From assembly GCF_928392795.1 (NCBI RefSeq), contig NZ_CAKMTJ010000009.1:62001-126000 (forward strand): DNA of 64,000 bases, read 5' to 3'. A program made the position numbers and the translations under genes. The notes under the pieces are model-generated. The model was not told the origin of the DNA and made no database searches. It saw only the letters and a list, made by a program, of their open reading frames with translations. Below are positions 25,741 to 35,075 of this stretch, piece by piece; the stretch's first letter is position 1; each line of letters starts with the position of its first letter. This DNA comes from Rothia nasimurium. Lineage in GTDB: Bacteria > Actinomycetota > Actinomycetes > Actinomycetales > Micrococcaceae.

Positions 25741-27195
25741 TTACTGCCCCGTTTTCTCGTAGGAGTCAATCGCTCCGGGGTGCCCCTGCATAAAGGCGTC
25801 GATCTCGGCCTTAGATGCGGTGAGTTTGGGGTCGTTGGCCAGGTAGTACTTGGTTTCCCTCACGATTAGCCCCGACATGAGGAGCAAGCCAATCAGGTTG
25901 GGAATAGCCATGAGCCCGTTGGCGATGTCTGAGAAGGTCCAGGCCACGGTCAGTTCCATGGTGCAACCGAAGTAGACAATCACCGCGAAGAAAAGGCGGT
26001 AGGGGGTAACACCGCGGCGGCCGAAGAGGCGCTCAATGTTGCGTTCGCCGTAGTAGGCCCAGCCCAGAATGGTGGAGTAGGCGAACATGACCAGGCCGAT
26101 GGTCACAATCCAGCTTCCAGCGGGGCCTATTACCGAGGCGAAGGCCTGACTGGTCATCACGGAAGCAGAAATTTGCTCGCCGGTTGCAGGGTCGCTGGCG
26201 TGCCAGATACCGGTGACAACCAGTACCAGGCCGGTGCAGGAGACCACGATGATGGTGTCGATGAAGGTCTGGGTCATGGAGACCATCCCCTGGCGGACCG
26301 GGTGGGTGGTCTGGGCAGCAGCTGCTGCGATAGCGGCGGACCCCATGCCCGATTCGTTGGAGAAAATACCGCGGGCTACACCGTACTGTACGGCGTACAT
26401 GAGGGAGGCCCCGGCAAAGCCGCCCACAGCGGAGGTGCCGGTGAAGGCGTCCGCAAAAATCTGGCCGAAGGCCGCGGGCAGGTCAGCGGCGTGCACACCC
26501 AGAATATAGAGGGCCCCGCCCACATAGAAGAGGATCATAACCGGCACGAAGGCACTGGTCACCCGCCCGATAGATTTAATACCGCCCATCAGCACGAAGA
26601 GAGTGATGAGGGCCAGCACGATGCCGGTGAGGGCAGCGGGCAGGTGGAAGGTGTCTTCAAGGTTGTGGGCAATGGAGTTACCCTGGGCGGTATTACCGAT
26701 GCCGAAGGACGCCAGCACGGCGGCTACCGCGAAGAAGAGGGCTAGAAATTTACCCAGGGGGCCTTTGATACCGCGCTGGAGGTAGTACTGGGGGCCGCCG
26801 GAGACTTCCCCCTTGGCATCTGTAGTGCGGTAGCGTACGCCCAGGAAGGCCTCGGAGTACTTGGAGGCCATACCGAAAATAGCGGTGACCCACATCCAGA
26901 AGAGGGCGCCGGGGCCGCCGATAGAAATCGCGGTGGCAACGCCGACGATATTACCGGTACCCACCGTCGCGGCTAGGGCGGTGGTGAGGGACTGGAACTG
27001 GGAGATGTCGCCGCCGGTGGCGCCGTCGTCCTTGCGTTCGAAGAAGGCTAAACGGTTAGCGACGAGTAGTTTGGTGAGCTGGATAAAGCCCAGCCTCACC
27101 GTCAGGTAGATACCGGTGCCAAGAAGCAGCGGTATCAGCACAAAAGGCCCCCAGATGAGGGAGCTAATAGCGCTCAAGACGTCTTGAAAGATCAT
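25741..27195 (-). CDS. Na+/alanine (glycine) symporter, AGCS family (paralogue)
   Basis: A 484-residue second AGCS symporter in the window. It shares with the gene at 20292 the blocks SLIWGPFVLIPLLLGTGIYLTVRLG, TVGTGNIVGVATAISIGGPGALFWMW, NESGMGSAAIAAAAAQTTHPVRQG and LMAIPNLIGLLLMSGL. It lacks the long acidic tail. ATG 27195 follows AAGGACACC; the in-frame extension to 27297 is unlike the family. Two AGCS genes within 5 kb separated by unrelated genes suggest an old duplication, perhaps with different substrate (alanine versus glutamine or glycine). Confidence 0.93.
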   Translation of the reverse strand: MIFQDVLSAISSLIWGPFVLIPLLLGTGIYLTVRLGFIQLTKLLVANRLAFFERKDDGATGGDISQFQSLTTALAATVGTGNIVGVATAISIGGPGALFWMWVTAIFGMASKYSEAFLGVRYRTTDAKGEVSGGPQYYLQRGIKGPLGKFLALFFAVAAVLASFGIGNTAQGNSIAHNLEDTFHLPAALTGIVLALITLFVLMGGIKSIGRVTSAFVPVMILFYVGGALYILGVHAADLPAAFGQIFADAFTGTSAVGGFAGASLMYAVQYGVARGIFSNESGMGSAAIAAAAAQTTHPVRQGMVSMTQTFIDTIIVVSCTGLVLVVTGIWHASDPATGEQISASVMTSQAFASVIGPAGSWIVTIGLVMFAYSTILGWAYYGERNIERLFGRRGVTPYRLFFAVIVYFGCTMELTVAWTFSDIANGLMAIPNLIGLLLMSGLIVRETKYYLANDPKLTASKAEIDAFMQGHPGAIDSYEKTGQ

Positions 27196-27354
27196 GTGGT
27201 GTCCTTGATACAGGTCGCTGCGGGCGAGGGAGCGCCGCAGCTGCGTGATGAATAAGGACGCCCCGCCGCAGGCGTGTGCACTGCGGTGGGGCGCCATTCA
27301 ACTATAGCGAGTCAAGAACAGGAAGACCTATAGCGTCTTACCCTGTGTACAGGC

Positions 27355-28455
27355 TTACCAGCGGGTGATTGCCGCCAGTTTTTCTTCTAGTGTTTCGGGG
27401 GCTGGCTTCACCTCACCACCGGAGCGGAGCACCAGGTTAATGGCCCGAGCCGCATCATTGAGTTGCTCCCCTCCGCTGCTTTCTGTATCGGGGGCTACCA
27501 GGAGGGTTGCGATTTGCCCCTGGGTCGCTGCATCCAGCACCTCGCCGGCTCCGATGTAGCGTTTGCCGGAGCGGGCATCGTCAATCTGCTGGGCTAGGTT
27601 CTTGGCCTCGTTGTCAGCTACTTCGTCGAATACGGGCTGGAGTTTTTCAAGGAGCTGGCTTTCGCTCATCTCATCGACCCTGCCGGTAATGACGGTGTCA
27701 AGCACATCGCCCCAGCCGGTGACGGAGCGGAACTCGTTGGCCAGTTCTTCAACTCCCGCGAGGACGAGCGGGTGGCGGTTGGGTTCGGCAACCTCCGCCT
27801 CGATACCCTGGGCTACTTTGCGCAGGAAACGCTCGCGGTAGATACGGTCGGTGTCTGAGTCGTTCGTGTGGGCGTGGAAGGTAGCTTCCCCTCCGCCCTT
27901 GGGGGCTTGCTGCTGGGTGCGCTGTACATCGTAATCGTTGTAGATGTCGTCTTCGCTCTCGATCATGTTGTCGAGGTTGATGCGGCCGATACGGGTCCCG
28001 TCAGTTTCAAAAAGGCGCACCTCCTTACGGGAGAGCGCTAGCAGGTGCAGGCTGGTGTCGGTGCTCAAAAGGGGGACGAGGGCGGTGAGGTCGTAGTCGT
28101 TGGCGACGGTGACGCTTTCAGGCAGGTCAAGCGGTAGGCGATGGGCGGTGAGCTGGCCGTTGTTGAGCAAGACCAGCAGGCCGTCTCCCTGATGCTGCCA
28201 GTAGTCTCGATCGTCGTGTAGCTCTTGAGCCGGTGCCAAAATTGCATCGGCGTCGGCGCCTGCCGCTTCAAGCTTTTCCCGGGCTGTTGACAGAAGATTG
28301 CGAAAGCGGGTGGCATTACCGGTGGTGTCACGGCCTGCACGCTCGGTCGGTAGGGTGAGAGTCACGCGTACCGCCCCGTCAGAAGCGGGCTCCGTCAAAG
28401 CCTGTAAATCCAGGGTGTCGAAAGGCCTGTTGGTGGAGAGAGGGGTGTCGGTCAC
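27355..28455 (-). CDS. baeRF family 3 protein (eRF1-like fold)
   Basis: A 366-residue cytosolic protein. Its order of motifs, ATRFRNLLSTAREKLEAAG, RDYWQHQGDGLLVLL, LPESVTVANDYDLTALVPLL and LHLLALSRKEVRLFETDG, matches the actinobacterial bacterial archaeo-eukaryotic release factor (baeRF) group 3 as I remember it. The second half is like the middle/C-terminal eRF1 domain (HPLVLAGVEELANEFRSVTG) and ends in ITRW. Function is unproved; proposed roles are ribosome rescue or biosynthetic-island modification. The start GTG 28455 has AAAGGAG. It is monocistronic. Confidence 0.75.
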   Translation of the reverse strand: MTDTPLSTNRPFDTLDLQALTEPASDGAVRVTLTLPTERAGRDTTGNATRFRNLLSTAREKLEAAGADADAILAPAQELHDDRDYWQHQGDGLLVLLNNGQLTAHRLPLDLPESVTVANDYDLTALVPLLSTDTSLHLLALSRKEVRLFETDGTRIGRINLDNMIESEDDIYNDYDVQRTQQQAPKGGGEATFHAHTNDSDTDRIYRERFLRKVAQGIEAEVAEPNRHPLVLAGVEELANEFRSVTGWGDVLDTVITGRVDEMSESQLLEKLQPVFDEVADNEAKNLAQQIDDARSGKRYIGAGEVLDAATQGQIATLLVAPDTESSGGEQLNDAARAINLVLRSGGEVKPAPETLEEKLAAITRW

Positions 28456-28645
28456 GGTCGGCTCCTTTGTCGATCGGTGGGGTGCGGGACTACCCGCTGA
28501 TAGAACTAAGCTAGCTGACCAACACCGGGGGCTTCAAGACTTTAAGCCTTATCCATAGCAGAATGACAGCTTATGAACAGTAGGCTGATAAATTTCCCAC
28601 AAAACCTGGTGCACCCGCCCCTGGCTACCGTAGACTTAAAGATTG

Positions 28646-28681
28646 TGGCGGCACCCAGCTCAGGGTGCCGCCACTTTTTAA
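28646..28681 (+). terminator. Terminator-like hairpin (28646-28673) and T-run
   Basis: TGGCGGCACC (28646-28655) pairs with GGTGCCGCCA (28664-28673), then CTTTTTAA. The T-run is on the plus strand, but no plus-strand gene lies upstream; on the minus strand the hairpin also lies just after the LLM gene and could still end it. Confidence 0.6.
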
Positions 28682-28715
28682 GCTGCCATAACCGCTTACG
28701 TCGCTACCGGCGTCC

Positions 28716-29804
28716 TTACTGCGCCTCGGCCAGCAGTTCACGCACGCGCGGCATCACCTTGGTGCCGTAGAGCTCAATCGAGTTCATGGAGTGCTCGTGG
28801 GCCAGAGCACCGTTGGAGAACTTAAGATCAAAGCGGTTGATGCCCAGCTTTTGAGCGGTGTCCGCAATTTTTTGTGCGACGGTTTCGGGCGAGCCCACAT
28901 ACAGGGCGCCGTGCTCAATTTCGTGCTCAAATTCGCGCTCCCCGGCCGGCCCCCAGCCGCGTTCAGAGCCAATTTTATTACGGTTGGCAATCCAGTGTTC
29001 GCGCAGCTGATTGCGGGCTTCTTCGTCCGTCTCGGCGATGTGGCCGGGTGAGTGGACGGCGATGGGCAGGGTTCCGTTCCCCAGCTGCTCGTTGGCCCGG
29101 CGGTAGAGGTCGGTGTAGGGCTTGAAGCGCTCGGCGGGGCCTCCGATAATAGCGAGCATGAGCGGGGTCTTGTATTGGGCGGCGCGGGCAACGGATTCAG
29201 GGCTGCCACCAACAGCCAGCCAGTGCTTGAGAATGCCCTCGGTCTTGGGGTAAATCTCCTGATTGACCAGGGGCTCGCGGTTGCCGGGGTTCCAATTGAG
29301 AGGTTCTTGGGTGATGATTTTAGTGAAGAGGTCGAACTTCTCAGAGAAGAGGGAGTTGTAGTCTTCAAGCTTGTAGCCGAAGAGGGGGAAGGACTCGGTG
29401 AAGGAGCCGCGGCCCAGTACAGCTTCGGCGCGGCCGTTGCTGAGGGCGTTGATGGTGGCGAAGCGCTGGTAGACGCGGATGGGGTCGTCGGAGGAGAGGA
29501 CGGTGACGGCCGAGCCCAGGTGGATGCGGTCGGTGGTGGTGGCTAGCCCCGCCAGGATGGTGTCGGGGGCGCTGACGGCATAGTCAGGACGGTGGTGCTC
29601 GCCGATACCGAAGAAGTCGACGCCTACGCGGTCAGCGAGCTGGCCCTGCTCTAGGACGTTGCGGATAACCTGGGCGTGGTGCAGGCGGTTCCCTGCCAGG
29701 TCGGCGGTGGTGTCGCCGAAGGTATCCAGACCCATCTGGAAGGCGGTGTCATCGACGCTGGGCAGGCTGGGGCGCAGGTCGGGGGCGGTGCTGATGCTGG
29801 TCAT
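28716..29804 (-). CDS. LLM-class flavin-dependent oxidoreductase
   Basis: A 362-residue luciferase-like TIM-barrel monooxygenase using FMNH2 or F420 cofactor. The motifs QADRVGVDFFGIGEHHRPDY, HLGSAVTVLSSDDPIRVYQRFATINALSNGRAE and VLGRGSFTESFPLFGY are typical of the 'LLM class, PA4972/YbjK-like' group. The His-rich EHHR and the FTE/GYxLEDY segment line the flavin site. ATG 29804 follows AAAGG. It stands alone behind the hspR transcript, so its substrate is unknown. Confidence 0.9.
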   Translation of the reverse strand: MTSISTAPDLRPSLPSVDDTAFQMGLDTFGDTTADLAGNRLHHAQVIRNVLEQGQLADRVGVDFFGIGEHHRPDYAVSAPDTILAGLATTTDRIHLGSAVTVLSSDDPIRVYQRFATINALSNGRAEAVLGRGSFTESFPLFGYKLEDYNSLFSEKFDLFTKIITQEPLNWNPGNREPLVNQEIYPKTEGILKHWLAVGGSPESVARAAQYKTPLMLAIIGGPAERFKPYTDLYRRANEQLGNGTLPIAVHSPGHIAETDEEARNQLREHWIANRNKIGSERGWGPAGEREFEHEIEHGALYVGSPETVAQKIADTAQKLGINRFDLKFSNGALAHEHSMNSIELYGTKVMPRVRELLAEAQ

Positions 29805-29919
29805 TTCGTTTACCTTTCGGTGCTGTGTTGATCGTTTACAGGAGGTTCAACACCAGCCTACATTACTTTATTCCGAAAGTTTTTTGTGGCGCTGTGGTCA
29901 GCCCATGTCTTGAATGTAG

Positions 29920-29968
29920 CGATGGTTGCCATCAGCGCGAATCTCTTTCGCGCAGATGGCAACCATCG
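29920..29968. terminator. Long inverted repeat downstream of hspR
   Basis: CGATGGTTGCCATC (29920-29933) pairs with 29955-29968, and GCGCGAA (29935-29941) with 29947-29953, separated by an A/A mismatch and a short loop. This ~23-bp stem lies 27 bp after the hspR stop and before the LLM promoter; a U-tract is lacking. It likely ends or protects the dnaK operon transcript. Confidence 0.65.
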
Positions 29969-29994
29969 TTACAGTCAGGGTCTAGGGGTCGGGT

Positions 29995-30420
29995 TTAGCG
30001 CGGCCGGTAGAGCACCACGGCCTGGGAGGTCTGGCGGGCAGCAGGACGCTTGCCCCGAGCCAGGTGCACAGCCCCACCTGAGGTTCCGGCAGCAAAGATG
30101 CGAGAGTTCTCCTGCAGACGGTTGCGCAGGGCCTCATTTTCAGCCTGCAGCTCGCCCATGCGGGCTCGCAGGGCCTCCACCTGGTTCTCCAGCTGCATGA
30201 TACGTTTGATACCCTCGAGCGAGACGCCGGACTGGGAGAGCTCCTGAATCTCCTGGAGTTTCTGCACGTCGCGTTCGGAGTAGCGACGGGCCCGCCCCGG
30301 GGCTCGCTGGGGCTGCACCAGCCCCAGGCGGTCGTACTGGCGCAGGGTCTGTGGGTGCATACCGGCCAATTCGGCCGCTACGGAGATAACGAAGACCGGG
30401 CGGTCAGATTCGAGAGCCAT
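29995..30420 (-). CDS. hspR: MerR-family heat-shock repressor HspR
   Basis: A 141-residue autoregulatory repressor of the dnaK operon. The MerR helix-turn-helix is VISVAAELAGMHPQTLRQYDRLGLV (about 11-35), then RAPGRARRYSERDVQKLQEIQEL and a coiled coil (LENQVEALRARMGELQAENEALRNRL). HspR binds HAIR inverted repeats with DnaK as corepressor. It is the last gene of dnaK-grpE-dnaJ-hspR, 2 nt after dnaJ. Two HAIR sites precede dnaK (see there). The basic C-terminal tail is typical. Confidence 0.95.
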   Translation of the reverse strand: MALESDRPVFVISVAAELAGMHPQTLRQYDRLGLVQPQRAPGRARRYSERDVQKLQEIQELSQSGVSLEGIKRIMQLENQVEALRARMGELQAENEALRNRLQENSRIFAAGTSGGAVHLARGKRPAARQTSQAVVLYRPR

Positions 30421-30422
30421 TC

Positions 30423-31418
30423 CTAGTCACCAGCTTTCCTCAGCAGGTCCTCACGGGGGTTGGCCTGGGGTGCCACCGCGAAGAAGGCTTCAAGGGCTGC
30501 CTCAGCTTCGGGTGTGAGGTTGGTGGGCAGCTGCACCTCGGGGATAACCAGCATATCGCCGGTGCCTTTCTTGGTCACGAAGCCGCGGCCCTTAGCACGC
30601 AGCTTACGGCCGGACGGGGCCCCGGCAGCCAGGCGGAGCTTGACGCTCCCGCCGTCGAGAGTGGGGGCCTCAATCACGCCGCCCTTGACGGCTTCTTCCA
30701 GGGTGACGGGCACACGCACGAGCAGGTTATCGCCCTCGCGGTCAAAGACGGGGTGGGAGTCTACGCGGACGGTGACGATTAGGTCCCCTGCCCCACCGGC
30801 ACCGGGGTGCCCCTTGCCTCGGGCACGGATTTTCTGGCCGTCCTTGACGCCGCGCGGCAGGCGAACCTTGGTCTGGGAGCCGCCGGGGCGGAACACCGAG
30901 ACCTCAGCGCCGTCGTAGGCCTGCTGGATGGTGATGCGGGCGCTGGTGGTGGCGTCCTCACCCTTGGGGGCTGAGAAGCCGCCGCCGGGGAAGCCGCCCG
31001 CACCACCGGGGAAGCCGCCGGCGGATCGTCCGGACCCGCCGAAGCCAGCACCGCCACCGAACATGCCGCCGAGCAAATCTTCGATGTTGATACCGCCAGC
31101 GCCGCCGCTGGTGGAGTAGCTGAAGTTGCCGCCGCCGGGGAAACCACCCGGGAAGCCGCCACCAGCCCCGCCGAATCCGGCAGCACCGTACTTACGGATC
31201 TGGTCGTATTCTTCCTTCTGCTTGGGGTCTGAGAGTACGTCGTAGGCTTCTGAGACTTCCTTGAATTTCTTCTCAGCGGCCTCGTCGCCGGGGTTCTGGT
31301 CGGGGTGGTACTTGCGGGCCAGCTTGCGGTAGGCCTTCTTGATGTCTGCCTCGGAAGCGTCCTCGGCTACGCCTAGTACCTTATAAAAATCTTGATGGAG
31401 CCAGTTTTCGCTCGCCAT
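30423..31418 (-). CDS. dnaJ: DnaJ-type co-chaperone (no zinc finger)
   Basis: A 331-residue J-domain protein. The J-domain at 8-75 contains HPD (H38-P39-D40). It is followed by a ~80-residue Gly/Phe-rich linker ([12 protein letters not shown]...), then the two beta-domains of the C-terminal substrate-binding region ([65 protein letters not shown]). There are no CxxCxGxG repeats, so it is a CbpA/DnaJ2-like type rather than canonical zinc DnaJ. As in many actinobacteria this member sits in the HspR operon; a zinc-type paralogue is presumably elsewhere. It stimulates DnaK ATPase. Confidence 0.92.
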   Translation of the reverse strand: MASENWLHQDFYKVLGVAEDASEADIKKAYRKLARKYHPDQNPGDEAAEKKFKEVSEAYDVLSDPKQKEEYDQIRKYGAAGFGGAGGGFPGGFPGGGNFSYSTSGGAGGINIEDLLGGMFGGGAGFGGSGRSAGGFPGGAGGFPGGGFSAPKGEDATTSARITIQQAYDGAEVSVFRPGGSQTKVRLPRGVKDGQKIRARGKGHPGAGGAGDLIVTVRVDSHPVFDREGDNLLVRVPVTLEEAVKGGVIEAPTLDGGSVKLRLAAGAPSGRKLRAKGRGFVTKKGTGDMLVIPEVQLPTNLTPEAEAALEAFFAVAPQANPREDLLRKAGD

Positions 31419-31522
31419 ATGCCTCTCCTTCCGAGGTAGATCGTGTCTCTTTTAGGGGTGATGGTGATAGAAGGGGCGGGCACCTAGCCTGACGTATCAG
31501 GCCGGGTGCCCGCCCGCATCCC

Positions 31523-32128
31523 TTATTCTGCTACCGCAACAGCTACCTGGGCGGTACGGACCACGCGGTCCTTCACCTTGTAACCGTTACGAAGAACCAT
31601 GGAGATTGAATCGGGCTCAACCTCGCTGGTGGGCTGCTGCAGTACAGCCTCGTGAACCTGGGGGTTGAAGGGTTCGCCGACTTCGCCAAAGCGTTCCAGG
31701 CCCTGCTTGGTCAGGGTCTCTTCGAGCTTGTTAGCGATGGCGGCGAAGGGGCCTTCTTCAAGGTCACCGTGCTTGCGGGCGGCATCGATATCGTCGATGA
31801 CGGGCAGCAGGGCGGCAACCAGGTCAGCGATAACGAAATCGCGTAGCTGGTCCTTTTCCTTGGCGGTGCGGTTCTTGTAGTTGGTGAACTCGGCCTGAAG
31901 GCGGCGCAGATCTTCAAGACGTTCGGCGGCCAGGGCCGCGTCAGCGCTCTCAGCTGCCTCTGCACTTTCGCCGGCCTCGGCTGCGGCAGATTCCTCATCT
32001 GCCGCAGCGTCAGCAGCTACACCTTCGGGCTCGGGGTGGCCTTCAGCAGCCGGGGCGGCGAAGGCTTCCTCCAGAGGGTCGGTACCCTCGGGCTGGTTGT
32101 CTACGGGCTCGTTGGTGTTCTCAGCCAT
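31523..32128 (-). CDS. grpE: Nucleotide-exchange factor GrpE
   Basis: A 201-residue GrpE. An acidic, low-complexity N-terminus (1-70) leads into the coiled coil (LEDLRRLQAEFTNYKNRTAKEKDQL) and the beta-domain (LERFGEVGEPFNPQVHEAVLQQPTSEVEPDSISMVLRNGYKVKDRVVRTAQVAV) that opens the DnaK nucleotide cleft. It begins 2 nt after dnaK. Confidence 0.96.
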   Translation of the reverse strand: MAENTNEPVDNQPEGTDPLEEAFAAPAAEGHPEPEGVAADAAADEESAAAEAGESAEAAESADAALAAERLEDLRRLQAEFTNYKNRTAKEKDQLRDFVIADLVAALLPVIDDIDAARKHGDLEEGPFAAIANKLEETLTKQGLERFGEVGEPFNPQVHEAVLQQPTSEVEPDSISMVLRNGYKVKDRVVRTAQVAVAVAE

Positions 32129-32130
32129 GA

Positions 32131-33978
32131 TTAGTTCTTCTTCTCGTCTTCTTCATCGATTACTTCGGCGTCAACGACGTCGTCGTCTTCAGCCTTGGCG
32201 CCCTCACCGGCTGCTGCATCTGCCTGAGCCTGGGCGTAGAGAGCCTCGCCCAGCTTGGTCTGAGATGCCTGCAGCTTCTCGAAAGCGGCCTTGACGGCGT
32301 CATCGTCTTCATCTTCAAGGGCAGCCTTCAGGGCGTCAACGTCGGCCTGGACCTCGGTCTTGACGTCCTCGGGCAGCTTCTCGCCGTTGTCCTTGATGAG
32401 CTTCTCGATGGAGTAGGCGGTGTTCTCAGCAGCGTTGCGGGTCTCGGCGGCCTCGCGGCGGGCCTTGTCCTGCTCGGCGTGAGCCTCGGCGTCCTTGACC
32501 ATGCGGTCGATATCTTCCTTGGAGAGGGAGGTGCCGCCGGTGATGGTCATGGACTGCTCGGTGCCGGTGCCCTTGTCCTTAGCTGAGACGTGCACGATGC
32601 CGTTGGCGTCGATGTCGAAGGTAACTTCGATCTGGGGGACGCCGCGGGGGGCGGGTGCGATGCCGGTCAGTTCGAAGGTGCCCAGGTTCTTGTTGTCGCG
32701 GGTGAACTCGCGCTCGCCCTGGAAGACCTGGATCGATACTGAGGGCTGGTTGTCTTCAGCGGTGGTGAAGGTTTCGGAACGCTTGGTGGGGATCGCGGTG
32801 TTGCGCTCGATCAGCTTGGTCATCACGCCGCCCTTGGTCTCAATGCCGAGGGAGAGGGGGGTGACGTCGATGAGCAGAACGTCCTTGCGCTCACCCTTCA
32901 GCACACCTGCCTGCAGGGCTGCACCCATGGCAACGACCTCGTCGGGGTTGACGCCCTTGTTGGGCTCGCGACCACCGGAGAGTTCCTTGACGACCTCGGT
33001 GACGGCAGGCATACGGGTTGAGCCACCGACCAGCACGATGTGGGCAATGTCTGAAACCTTGACGCCAGCTTCAGCGATTACGTCGTTGAAGGGCTTCTTG
33101 GTGCGCTCGATCAGGTCTGCGGTCATGTCCTGGAACTTGGCGCGGGTCAGCTTTTCATCCAGGTGGATGGGGCCCTCGGGGGTGACGGACAGGTACTGCA
33201 GGGAGATGTTGGTGGAGGTTGCAGACGACAGTTCCTTCTTGGCCTGTTCTGCGGCTTCACGCAGGCGCTGCAGGGCAATCTTGTCCTTGGAGAGGTCGGC
33301 GCCGGTCTTGGACTTGACCTGCTCCAGCAGCCAGTCGACGATGCGCTGGTCCCAGTCGTCGCCACCCAGGCGGTTGTCGCCGGAGGTTGCGCGTACCTGG
33401 ATGGTGGAGAAGCCGTCTTCGTCCTTGCCAACTTCGAGCAGGGAGACGTCGAAGGTACCGCCGCCGAGGTCGAAGACCAGGATTAGTTCGTCTTCGTTGC
33501 CCTTGTCGAGGCCGTAGGCAAGGGCTGCTGCGGTGGGCTCGTTGACGATACGCAGGACGTTGAGGCCCGCAATTTCGCCGGCTTCCTTGGTGGCCTGACG
33601 TTCGGCGTCGTTGAAGTAGGCGGGGACGGTGATGACGGCGTCGGTGACCTTGTCGTTCAGGTAGGCTTCAGCGTCACCCTTGAGCTTCATGAGGGTGCGG
33701 GCTGAGATTTCCTGGGCGGTGTACTTCTTGCCGTCGATGTCGGTGGTCCAGTTGGTGCCCATGTGGCGCTTGACGGAGGCGATGGTGCGGTCAACGTTGG
33801 TAACGGCCTGACGCTTTGCGACGTCGCCAACCAGAACTTCGCCGTCCTTTGAGAAAGCTACGACGGAGGGGGTGGTGCGGGCGCCTTCTGCGTTGGCGAT
33901 GACGGTGGGTTCGCCACCTTCGAGGACTGATACAACTGAGTTGGTAGTACCGAGGTCAATACCTACTGCACGTGACAT
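32131..33978 (-). CDS. dnaK: Hsp70 chaperone DnaK
   Basis: A 615-residue chaperone of complete length. The ATPase domain starts with [20 protein letters not shown], then [15 protein letters not shown] and [16 protein letters not shown]; the substrate domain includes [27 protein letters not shown]. It lacks an EEVD tail, as expected, and ends in the acidic [18 protein letters not shown] (18 residues). ATG 33978 has ATAAGGAG. The operon order is dnaK-grpE-dnaJ-hspR, with 2-nt gaps at the first and last junctions. The promoter region carries two HAIR operators. Confidence 0.98.
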   Translation of the reverse strand: MSRAVGIDLGTTNSVVSVLEGGEPTVIANAEGARTTPSVVAFSKDGEVLVGDVAKRQAVTNVDRTIASVKRHMGTNWTTDIDGKKYTAQEISARTLMKLKGDAEAYLNDKVTDAVITVPAYFNDAERQATKEAGEIAGLNVLRIVNEPTAAALAYGLDKGNEDELILVFDLGGGTFDVSLLEVGKDEDGFSTIQVRATSGDNRLGGDDWDQRIVDWLLEQVKSKTGADLSKDKIALQRLREAAEQAKKELSSATSTNISLQYLSVTPEGPIHLDEKLTRAKFQDMTADLIERTKKPFNDVIAEAGVKVSDIAHIVLVGGSTRMPAVTEVVKELSGGREPNKGVNPDEVVAMGAALQAGVLKGERKDVLLIDVTPLSLGIETKGGVMTKLIERNTAIPTKRSETFTTAEDNQPSVSIQVFQGEREFTRDNKNLGTFELTGIAPAPRGVPQIEVTFDIDANGIVHVSAKDKGTGTEQSMTITGGTSLSKEDIDRMVKDAEAHAEQDKARREAAETRNAAENTAYSIEKLIKDNGEKLPEDVKTEVQADVDALKAALEDEDDDAVKAAFEKLQASQTKLGEALYAQAQADAAAGEGAKAEDDDVVDAEVIDEEDEKKN

Positions 33979-34021
33979 ATTTACTCCTTATGGTTTGGTT
34001 ATCTGTACATCTTTCAAACAA

Positions 34022-34042
34022 GTTGAGTCTTGCAGGCTCAAC
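34022..34042. promoter_or_regulatory. HAIR-like HspR operator, promoter-proximal
   Basis: GTTGAG-T-CTTGCAG-G-CTCAAC is an inverted repeat fitting the HspR-associated inverted repeat (consensus CTTGAGT-N7-ACTCAAG) with imperfect core. It lies between the likely -10 and the dnaK start. Confidence 0.8.
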
Positions 34043-34082
34043 CCGCTTGTCTTGATATCTAGTTTGCCACGTTTTGAGCAGA

Positions 34083-34088
34083 AGTCAA
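34083..34088 (-). promoter_or_regulatory. Putative -35 of the dnaK promoter
   Basis: TTGACT on the minus strand, between the two HAIR sites. The -10 is less certain (AACTAG/TAGATA near 34060-34066 by 17-21 bp spacing). Confidence 0.5.
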
Positions 34089-34092
34089 CAGA

Positions 34093-34113
34093 GTTGAGTC
34101 AAAAAGACTCAAC
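34093..34113. promoter_or_regulatory. HAIR HspR operator, distal, near-perfect
   Basis: GTTGAGTC-AAAAA-GACTCAAC is a perfect palindrome matching TTGAGT-N7-ACTCAA. It abuts the TTGACT -35 on its upstream side. Two HAIR sites flanking the promoter imply tight HspR repression of dnaK-grpE-dnaJ-hspR. Confidence 0.9.
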
Positions 34114-34148
34114 TTTTTTGCGCAGATTAAGTTTAAGCTAGTGGGGAG

Positions 34149-34201
34149 CGGACGGACGCCCGCCCCGCCCTTGCAGGGCAAAGGCGGGTGGCGGCGTCCG
34201 C
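34149..34201. other. GC-rich hairpin formed by inverted copies of the GCGGACG motif
   Basis: The left side GCGGACG GACGCCCGCC and the right side GGCGG-GTGGCG-GCGTCCGC can form an imperfect long hairpin in the space between the dnaK promoter and the 34293 gene. It may be a second terminator for the latter and contains one copy of the over-represented nonamer (34193-34201). Confidence 0.5.
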
Positions 34202-34234
34202 ACCTTTTAAAACCCTGAAAGTGAACATAAAGAA

Positions 34235-34264
34235 GTCGGCACCCCGCAACAAGGGGGTACCGAC
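34235..34264 (-). terminator. Terminator after the 34293 gene
   Basis: On the minus strand GTCGGTACCCC pairs with GGGGTGCCGAC (one T-G), then TTCTTTATG. It lies 28 bp after the stop codon. Confidence 0.7.
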
Positions 34265-34292
34265 AGATCTGATACTTCGGAGACTCTACGTC

Positions 34293-34970
34293 TTAGTTGA
34301 GCACAGCTTCCTTACCGTTGAAGGTATCAAGCAGGCTGGCCTTAAGGCTCTCTTCAGCGTTCATACCTACGGCCATCCAGTTCTCTCCATAGGTAACCCA
34401 GCCGCCTTTAAAGTCAGACTGAGAAAATTCGGCAACCTGATTCTCATCAACTGAAGCACCGTTGACATAGAACCCCATAATGAGGGGCGAAGAATCGTCA
34501 ATAGCCATCATGCCTTCAAAGCTGCTCAAGTCGGCCGGGGAGCAAATATAAATATTGACATCTTCAGGGGCAACACCCAGATCGGTAGCCCCCTGTTGCT
34601 TAGTCTCTTCAAGAGCTGACTCCAAGATGGTGTCACCGCTATCAGCACAGACAGAGGCGGCAGAGCCTGCTGTGGCTTCCTGCATCCCTTCCTTAAACTT
34701 GTCGTAGCTGGAGACCTTACTCGACCCACCAAACGCGCCAGTCAGGAAGATTCCAGCCAGAATAGCTATGGCAATACCGATAGCCATCAGGCCGCCGATG
34801 AGCAGACCCATGTTTCTCTTTTTCGGGTCAGCGGGAGGCTGGGGCATAGGGCCGCCGATAAGAGTATCGGGTGCCTGGGTGCCGGGCGCAGGCTGCGGGA
34901 CGCCCTGGGCGGACGCCGCCTGACCTGCACCAGGGAGGTTGGGCTCAGGGTTTGTAGGCTGCTGAGTCAT
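34293..34970 (-). CDS. Membrane-anchored protein of unknown function
   Basis: A 225-residue protein. The N-terminal ~50 residues are Pro/Gln/Ala-rich and probably cytoplasmic. One transmembrane helix follows (about 58-80, MGLLIGGLMAIGIAIAILAGIFLTG), and then a ~145-residue extracytoplasmic domain (FKEGMQEATAGSAASVCADSGDTILESALEE... AEFSQSDFKGGWVTYGENWMAVGM) with a small number of Cys. This is the layout of actinobacterial cell-surface sensor or lipoprotein-like proteins. ATG 34970 is preferred over 34988 because it has GATGAG at good spacing. I do not recognise a family. Confidence 0.7.
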   Translation of the reverse strand: MTQQPTNPEPNLPGAGQAASAQGVPQPAPGTQAPDTLIGGPMPQPPADPKKRNMGLLIGGLMAIGIAIAILAGIFLTGAFGGSSKVSSYDKFKEGMQEATAGSAASVCADSGDTILESALEETKQQGATDLGVAPEDVNIYICSPADLSSFEGMMAIDDSSPLIMGFYVNGASVDENQVAEFSQSDFKGGWVTYGENWMAVGMNAEESLKASLLDTFNGKEAVLN

Positions 34971-35075
34971 GGCAATCTCATCCTTCATACAGATAATGTG
35001 TGTGTCTTAGCTAACTTTACAGGCGAAAATGGTCAGCTTGATTATATTTCGCGCGGTGTTTGCGTTTTCCCTGTA

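Noticed and set aside
32495..33517. Long antisense ORF (340 codons) over dnaK
   Set aside because: It is a mirror of dnaK codon usage, with no ribosome site or family similarity.
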